DNA of 64,000 bases from Acanthamoeba sp. SK_2022b (Eukaryota; Discosea; Longamoebia; Acanthamoebidae), in contig JANDJZ010000009.1 in NCBI GenBank assembly GCA_027943245.1, positions 1 to 64,000 on the forward strand, in the 5' to 3' direction. Below are positions 59,860 to 64,000 of the stretch, in pieces (the stretch's first letter is position 1; every line of letters starts with the position of its first letter). The notes beneath the pieces are model-generated. The model was not told where the DNA came from, did no database searches, and worked only from the letters and a program-made list of their open reading frames with translations. Made by a program: the position numbers and the translations under genes.

Positions 59860-62800
59860 ATGATCCCACAGATTTCTCAGGCGCCCGGCCTCGTTCAACG
59901 GGTGCTCGACTTTTTGGAAGCACTGAAGCAAAACGGATTCAACGGCGACACCGCCACCAGCTACGCTGACCGGCTGACGATGGCCACCGACAACAGCATC
60001 TATCAGCTGTTGCCCGATGCGGTGGTGTTCCCCCGTTCCACCGCCGACGTGGCGCTGATCGCCCGCCTGGCCGGGGAAGAGCGATTCAAGACGCTGACCT
60101 TCAGCCCACGCGGCGGCGGCACCGGCACCAACGGCCAGTCGCTCAATACCGGCATCGTGGTCGATATGTCGCGCCATATGAACCGCATTCTGGAGATCAA
60201 CGTCGAACAAGGCTGGGTAAAAGTCGAAGCCGGGGTGATCAAGGATCAGCTGAATCAATATCTGCGGCCGTTCGGCTACTTCTTCTCGCCGGAACTGTCC
60301 ACCAGTAACCGCGCCACGCTGGGCGGCATGATCAACACCGACGCCTCCGGCCAGGGCTCGCTGGTGTACGGCAAAACCTCCGATCACGTATTGGGCCTGC
60401 GGGCGGTGCTGCTGGGCGGTGAGATGATCGATACCCGCGCCATGCCGACGGCGCTGGCGGAAACGATTGCTCTGGAAGAGACCGCCGAAGGGCGCATCTA
60501 CCGCACTGTGCTCAACCGCTGCCGCGAGCAGCGTGCGCTGATCCTGGAAAAATTCCCCAAGCTCAACCGCTTCCTCACCGGTTACGATCTGCGCCACGTG
60601 CTGAGCGACGATCTGCAAACCTTCGATCTGACGCGCATCCTGACCGGCGCCGAAGGCACGCTGGCGTTTATCACCGAGGCGCGGCTGGACATCACGCCGC
60701 TGCCGAAAGTGCGCCGTTTGGTTAACGTAAAATACGACTCCTTCGACTCGGCGCTGCGCAATGCACCCTTTATGGTCGAAGCCAAGGCGCTGTCGGTGGA
60801 AACCATCGATTCCAAGGTGCTGAACCTGGCGCGTGAAGACATCGTTTGGCACTCGGTGAACGAACTGATCGCCGACGTGCCGGATAAAGAGATGCTCGGG
60901 CTGAACATCGTCGAGTTCGCCGGCGACGATCGGGCGCTGATCGATGGCCAGATGGAAACCCTGTGCCAACGGCTGGACGAACTGATCGCGCAGCGGCAGG
61001 GCGGCGTGATCGGTTACCAAATCTGCGGCGATCTGCCGGGCATCGAGCGCATTTACAACATGCGCAAGAAGGCGGTCGGGCTGCTGGGCAACGCCAAAGG
61101 GCGCGCCAAGCCGATTCCGTTCGCCGAGGACACCTGCGTGCCGCCGCAACACCTGGCGGACTATATCGTCGAATTCCGTCAACTGCTCGACGACCACCAC
61201 CTGAGCTACGGCATGTTCGGCCACGTCGATGCCGGGGTGCTGCACGTGCGCCCGGCGCTCGACATGTGCGACCCGAAGCAGGAGGTGCTGATGAAGCAGA
61301 TCTCCGATCAGGTGGTGGCGCTGACCGCCAAATACGGCGGCCTGCTGTGGGGGGAGCACGGCAAGGGGTTCCGCGCGGAATACAGCCCTGAGTTCTTCGG
61401 CGAAACGTTGTATGAAGAGCTGCGCCGCATCAAGGCGGCATTCGACCCGGATAACCGCCTGAACCCGGGCAAGATCTGTTCGCCGCTGGCGGTGGATGCG
61501 CCGATGATGCAGGTGGACGCGGTCAAGCGCGGCACCTTCGATCGCCAGATCCCGGTCGAGGTGCGCACCTCATTCCGCGGCGCGCTGGAGTGTAACGGCA
61601 ACGGCCTGTGCTTCAACTTCGACGTGCGCAGCCCGATGTGCCCGTCGATGAAGATCAGCGGCAACCGCATTCATTCACCGAAAGGGCGGGCGACGCTGGT
61701 GCGCGAGTGGTTGCGTCTGTTGGCCGAGCAGGGCGTCGATCCTTTGGCGCTGGAAAAACAGTTGCCGCAGCAGCGAGTCAGCCTGCGCGGTCTGATCGAA
61801 AAGACCCGCAACAGCTGGCACGCGGGCAAGGGCGAGTATGACTTCTCGCACGAAGTGAAAGAGGCGATGTCCGGCTGCCTGGCCTGCAAGGCCTGCTCCA
61901 CCCAGTGCCCGATCAAGATTGACGTGCCGGGATTCCGTTCGCGCTTCCTGCAGCTCTACCACACCCGCTATCTGCGCCCGGTAAGCGACTACATGGTCGC
62001 CGGTGTGGAGAGCTATACCCCGTTGATGGCCCGCGCGCCGAAGGTGTTCAACTTCTTCTTCCGCCAGCCGTGGCTGCGGGAGATGAGCCGCAACGCCATC
62101 GGCATGGTCGATCTGCCGCTGCTGTCCAGCCCGACGCTGCGTCAGCAGCTGTCCGGCCACCGCGCGACCATGCTGACGCTGGAGCAGCTGGAAGGGCTGA
62201 GCGCCGAGCAGCGCGCAGAACACGTGCTTATCGTCCAGGATCCGTTCACCAGCTATTACGACGCCAAAGTGGTGGCGGACTTTGTCAGGCTGGTGGAGAA
62301 GCTCGGCTATCAACCGGTGCTGCTGCCGTTCTCGCCGAACGGTAAGGCGCAGCATGTGAAAGGTTTCCTGACGCGCTTTGCCCGCACCGCGCGCAAAACC
62401 GCCGATTTCCTCAACCGTGTGGCGCAGCTCGGCATGCCGCTGGTGGGCGTTGATCCGGCGCTGGTGCTGTGCTACCGCGACGAATACCGCGAGATCCTCG
62501 GTGCCGAACGCGGCGATTTCCAGGTGCAGCTGGTGCATGAATGGCTGCAGCAGCGGATTGCGGATCGCGCCGAACAGCCGGCGACCGGCGAGCCGTGGTA
62601 TCTGTTCGGCCACTGCACCGAAACCACCGCGCTGCCGGCCAGCGGCCAACAGTGGGCGGCGATCTTCGCCCGCTTCGGCGCCAAACTGGAGAACGTCAGC
62701 GTCGGCTGCTGCGGCATGGCGGGCACTTACGGCCATGAAGCCAAGAACCTGCAAAACTCGCTCGGCATTTATGAGCTATCATGGCATCCGACGCTGCAGC

Positions 62801-62916
62801 GTTTGCCGCGGCAGCGCTGCCTGGCGACCGGCTATTCCTGCCGCAGCCAGGTGAAACGCATCGAGGGCAATGGCGTGCGCCACCCATTACAGGCACTTCT
62901 GGAGATGATTGAGTGA
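59860..62916 (+). CDS. ydiJ: FAD- and iron-sulfur-dependent D-2-hydroxyglutarate dehydrogenase YdiJ
   Basis: 1018 residues. The N-terminal FAD-binding type 4 domain has SPRGGGTGTNGQSLNTGIVVDMSRHMNRI; the middle is a FAD-linked oxidase C-terminal domain (HVDAGVLHVRPALDM, LLWGEHGKGFRAEY); the C-terminal half is an Fe-S domain with CLACKACSTQCP (Cys673, 676, 679, 683) and CCG-type Cys-rich motifs (VGCCGMAGTYGHE). E. coli YdiJ is reported to oxidise D-2-hydroxyglutarate. The stop overlaps the menI start (GTGA). Confidence 0.94.
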   Translation: MIPQISQAPGLVQRVLDFLEALKQNGFNGDTATSYADRLTMATDNSIYQLLPDAVVFPRSTADVALIARLAGEERFKTLTFSPRGGGTGTNGQSLNTGIVVDMSRHMNRILEINVEQGWVKVEAGVIKDQLNQYLRPFGYFFSPELSTSNRATLGGMINTDASGQGSLVYGKTSDHVLGLRAVLLGGEMIDTRAMPTALAETIALEETAEGRIYRTVLNRCREQRALILEKFPKLNRFLTGYDLRHVLSDDLQTFDLTRILTGAEGTLAFITEARLDITPLPKVRRLVNVKYDSFDSALRNAPFMVEAKALSVETIDSKVLNLAREDIVWHSVNELIADVPDKEMLGLNIVEFAGDDRALIDGQMETLCQRLDELIAQRQGGVIGYQICGDLPGIERIYNMRKKAVGLLGNAKGRAKPIPFAEDTCVPPQHLADYIVEFRQLLDDHHLSYGMFGHVDAGVLHVRPALDMCDPKQEVLMKQISDQVVALTAKYGGLLWGEHGKGFRAEYSPEFFGETLYEELRRIKAAFDPDNRLNPGKICSPLAVDAPMMQVDAVKRGTFDRQIPVEVRTSFRGALECNGNGLCFNFDVRSPMCPSMKISGNRIHSPKGRATLVREWLRLLAEQGVDPLALEKQLPQQRVSLRGLIEKTRNSWHAGKGEYDFSHEVKEAMSGCLACKACSTQCPIKIDVPGFRSRFLQLYHTRYLRPVSDYMVAGVESYTPLMARAPKVFNFFFRQPWLREMSRNAIGMVDLPLLSSPTLRQQLSGHRATMLTLEQLEGLSAEQRAEHVLIVQDPFTSYYDAKVVADFVRLVEKLGYQPVLLPFSPNGKAQHVKGFLTRFARTARKTADFLNRVAQLGMPLVGVDPALVLCYRDEYREILGAERGDFQVQLVHEWLQQRIADRAEQPATGEPWYLFGHCTETTALPASGQQWAAIFARFGAKLENVSVGCCGMAGTYGHEAKNLQNSLGIYELSWHPTLQRLPRQRCLATGYSCRSQVKRIEGNGVRHPLQALLEMIE

Positions 62917-63329
62917 AATTGTGGAAACGTGAAACATCGCTGGAGCAGCTGAACCGCGCCGGTGACGGCTGCATGGTCAGCCATGTGGGCATCGAGTTTA
63001 CCCAACTGGGCGAAGATTTCCTCGAGGCCACCATGCCGGTCGATGGCCGCACCCGGCAGCCGTTCGGGCTGTTGCACGGCGGGGCATCGGTGGTGTTGGC
63101 GGAGTCGATGGGATCGATGGCCGGCTACCTGTGCAGCGAAGGCGAGCAGAAAGTGGTGGGGCTGGAGATCAACGCCAACCACCTGCGCGCGGTGTTCGAT
63201 GGCCAGGTGCGCGGGGTGTGTCGCGCACTGCACGTCGGCCGTCGCCATCAGGTGTGGCAAATCGAGATCTTCGACGCGCGCGATCGGCTGTGCTGCACCT
63301 CGCGTCTGACCACGGCGGTCATCGACTGA
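62913..63329 (+). CDS. menI: 1,4-dihydroxy-2-naphthoyl-CoA hydrolase MenI (YdiI)
   Basis: 138 residues from GTG 62913, overlapping the ydiJ stop by four bases. A hotdog-fold thioesterase of the PaaI type: QPFGLLHGGASVVLAESMGSMAG contains the catalytic Glu64, and EINANHLRAVFDG follows. It frees 1,4-dihydroxy-2-naphthoate in menaquinone synthesis. Length and sequence match E. coli MenI. Confidence 0.94.
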   Translation: MKLWKRETSLEQLNRAGDGCMVSHVGIEFTQLGEDFLEATMPVDGRTRQPFGLLHGGASVVLAESMGSMAGYLCSEGEQKVVGLEINANHLRAVFDGQVRGVCRALHVGRRHQVWQIEIFDARDRLCCTSRLTTAVID

Positions 63330-63341
63330 TTCCCGCCGGTT

Positions 63342-63364
63342 TCCGCAGGCGATCGGCCTGCGGA
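63342..63364. terminator. Hairpin between convergent menI and the right-end gene
   Basis: TCCGCAGGC (63342-63350) pairs with GCCTGCGGA (63356-63364) around GATCG; the tail GCCTTTCGCCTT is only weakly T-rich. Confidence 0.6.
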
Positions 63365-63374
63365 GCCTTTCGCC

Positions 63375-63779
63375 TTACAGCTGAAACGGCACGCGTTTGA
63401 CGAAGTCCTTTTGAAACGCGTTCGCCTTCTCCCAGGTGCCTTCCATTGCATATTTTTGGCAGATCAGCGTCAGCGTGTGGCGGGCGAAGTGGTAGCTTTG
63501 CACCCGAAACAGCTGGCAGCGCTGTGGGTTGTTGATCTCGACGATCAGCCGGTTGTGCAGCTTGCTGAGCGCGTGCAGGTAGCTGTCGTCGTCGCCGTTC
63601 TCCAGACACAGATTGGCCATGGTGAGGCTGACGCTGTTGTACCGCTTCAGATGGTCGATATTGCATTCCGGGCGCCGCAGCGCCGCTTCGGCCATATAAA
63701 AGTCCACCGTGGCGTCGCGCACGCTGAATTTGTATTCATCAATCTTGCCCAGCAACCATGCGTTGATCGAAAGAGTCAT
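63375..63779 (-). CDS. Unrecognised small cytosolic protein behind a Fur box
   Basis: 134 residues from ATG 63779; the longer frame from 63800 (TTG) lacks a ribosome site. No signal or membrane helix. It begins MTLSINAWLLGKIDEYKFSVRDATVDFYMAE and is helical, with several Cys (RRPEC, NLCLEN, RCQLF, ICQKY) and aromatic/basic residues. I cannot assign a family. The start is 27 bp from a near-perfect Fur palindrome, so expression should rise in iron shortage. The gene ends just before menI on the convergent strand. Confidence 0.7.
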   Translation of the reverse strand: MTLSINAWLLGKIDEYKFSVRDATVDFYMAEAALRRPECNIDHLKRYNSVSLTMANLCLENGDDDSYLHALSKLHNRLIVEINNPQRCQLFRVQSYHFARHTLTLICQKYAMEGTWEKANAFQKDFVKRVPFQL

Positions 63780-63805
63780 TGGCTTCGCGCTCAAATTCAA
63801 ATTGA

Positions 63806-63822
63806 ATGATAATCATTATCAT
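63806..63822. promoter_or_regulatory. Strong Fur box of the right-end gene
   Basis: ATGATAAT-C-ATTATCAT, a perfect eight-base inverted repeat around one C; with its flanks it is the best Fur match in the window. It is 27-43 bp upstream of the ATG at 63779, so it probably covers that promoter. It could equally repress plus-strand transcription. Confidence 0.85.
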
Positions 63823-63829
63823 ATAAACT

Positions 63830-63866
63830 GCCGCGTTGCCGATCAATCCCGGCGCGGCGTTTTTTT
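63830..63866 (+). terminator. Unassigned plus-strand terminator-like hairpin next to the Fur box
   Basis: GCCGCG (63830-63835) pairs with CGCGGC (63853-63858), with an inner GCCG/CGGC stem, then G and seven T. It would end plus-strand transcripts, yet no plus-strand gene lies upstream before menI, which has its own hairpin. Confidence 0.6.
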
Positions 63867-64000
63867 ATTGCTCAGGAGGGTAAAAGACCGCCGCCGACCC
63901 AACTTAATCCTGAGCGACTAAACTTTAACTTGAGGGCCGCGCGCTTGCGCCGCGCCACGAAATGCCGATAAACGCACATTTACGACAGACAGAATGCAGA
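63867..64000. other. Right end of the window, no gene identified
   Basis: 134 bp without a supported coding start or known RNA. In E. coli the suf genes follow menI. Nothing of them is seen before the window ends. Confidence 0.4.

Noticed and set aside
59848..61359. 503-residue minus-strand frame inside ydiJ
   Set aside because: Antisense shadow of a highly conserved gene.
63867..64000. RyhB-type small RNA near the right-end Fur box
   Set aside because: The conserved RyhB core is absent, and the hairpin sits only eight bases from the Fur box, leaving no room for a normal RyhB body on the plus strand.

Overview
The window is chromosomal DNA of a Serratia species, most probably Serratia marcescens. 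The evidence is high GC content, enterobacterial proteins throughout, and a gene order that follows the Escherichia coli region from ydjN/ydjM through thrS-infC-rpmI-rplT-pheST-ihfA-btuCED-nlpC-ydiV-ydiU-aroH-ppsR-ppsA-ydiK-ydiJ-menI. Serratia or Yersinia-type accessory loci are interleaved with this backbone. No phage, CRISPR array, tRNA or rRNA is visible.

Layout. 1-1412: an apparently intact IS4-like element whose left tip is the first base of the window. 1413-7635: tcyP (cystine uptake), ydjM (SOS-linked), yniC, a frameshifted HdeD-like/papain-like membrane protein gene, yniB and yniA. 7873-11418: a Fur-controlled sitABCD manganese/iron transporter. 11550-12624: an orphan GhoS-like gene and the lytic transglycosylase emtA. 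12934-16793: a three-subunit periplasmic gluconate-type dehydrogenase (Tat-exported small subunit, FAD subunit, tri-haem cytochrome c). 17051-22773: an HAAAP amino-acid transporter, an orphan Fur-box siderophore-binding protein, marC and three membrane proteins of unknown role.

22989-30278 is the classic translation cluster: thrS with its operator leader, infC with an ATT start, rpmI, rplT, the pheM leader with attenuator, pheS, pheT and ihfA. 30467-33771: a 38-residue lipoprotein gene absent from long-ORF lists, a DUF2502 protein and btuCED. 34173-41569: the seven-gene arnBCADTEF operon for 4-amino-4-deoxy-L-arabinose modification of lipid A, preceded by candidate PmrA and PhoP sites. 41744-46228: nlpC, lplA, a degenerate EAL protein (YdiV) and ydiU/selO.

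46263-52340 is a complete haem uptake operon, hemP-hmuRSTUV, behind a Fur box; E. coli keeps only ydiE (hemP) at the same place. 52506-63329: a second glutathione peroxidase, aroH, ppsR and ppsA (divergent), the small RNA RprA with an RcsB box, ydiK, ydiJ and menI. The right end holds an unrecognised gene behind a near-perfect Fur box.

Two themes unite the accessory genes. Iron and manganese: four Fur-box loci (sit, the orphan binding protein, hem, the right-end gene). Envelope stress and antimicrobial peptide resistance: arn, RprA, emtA, nlpC, ydiV. I found no clearly new multi-gene system. The most useful new observations are the RprA copy with its RcsB box, the frameshifted HdeD-papain gene, the orphan GhoS homologue, the hidden lipoprotein gene, the palindromes upstream of ydiJ and ppsA, and the Fur-linked gene and hairpin at the right end.
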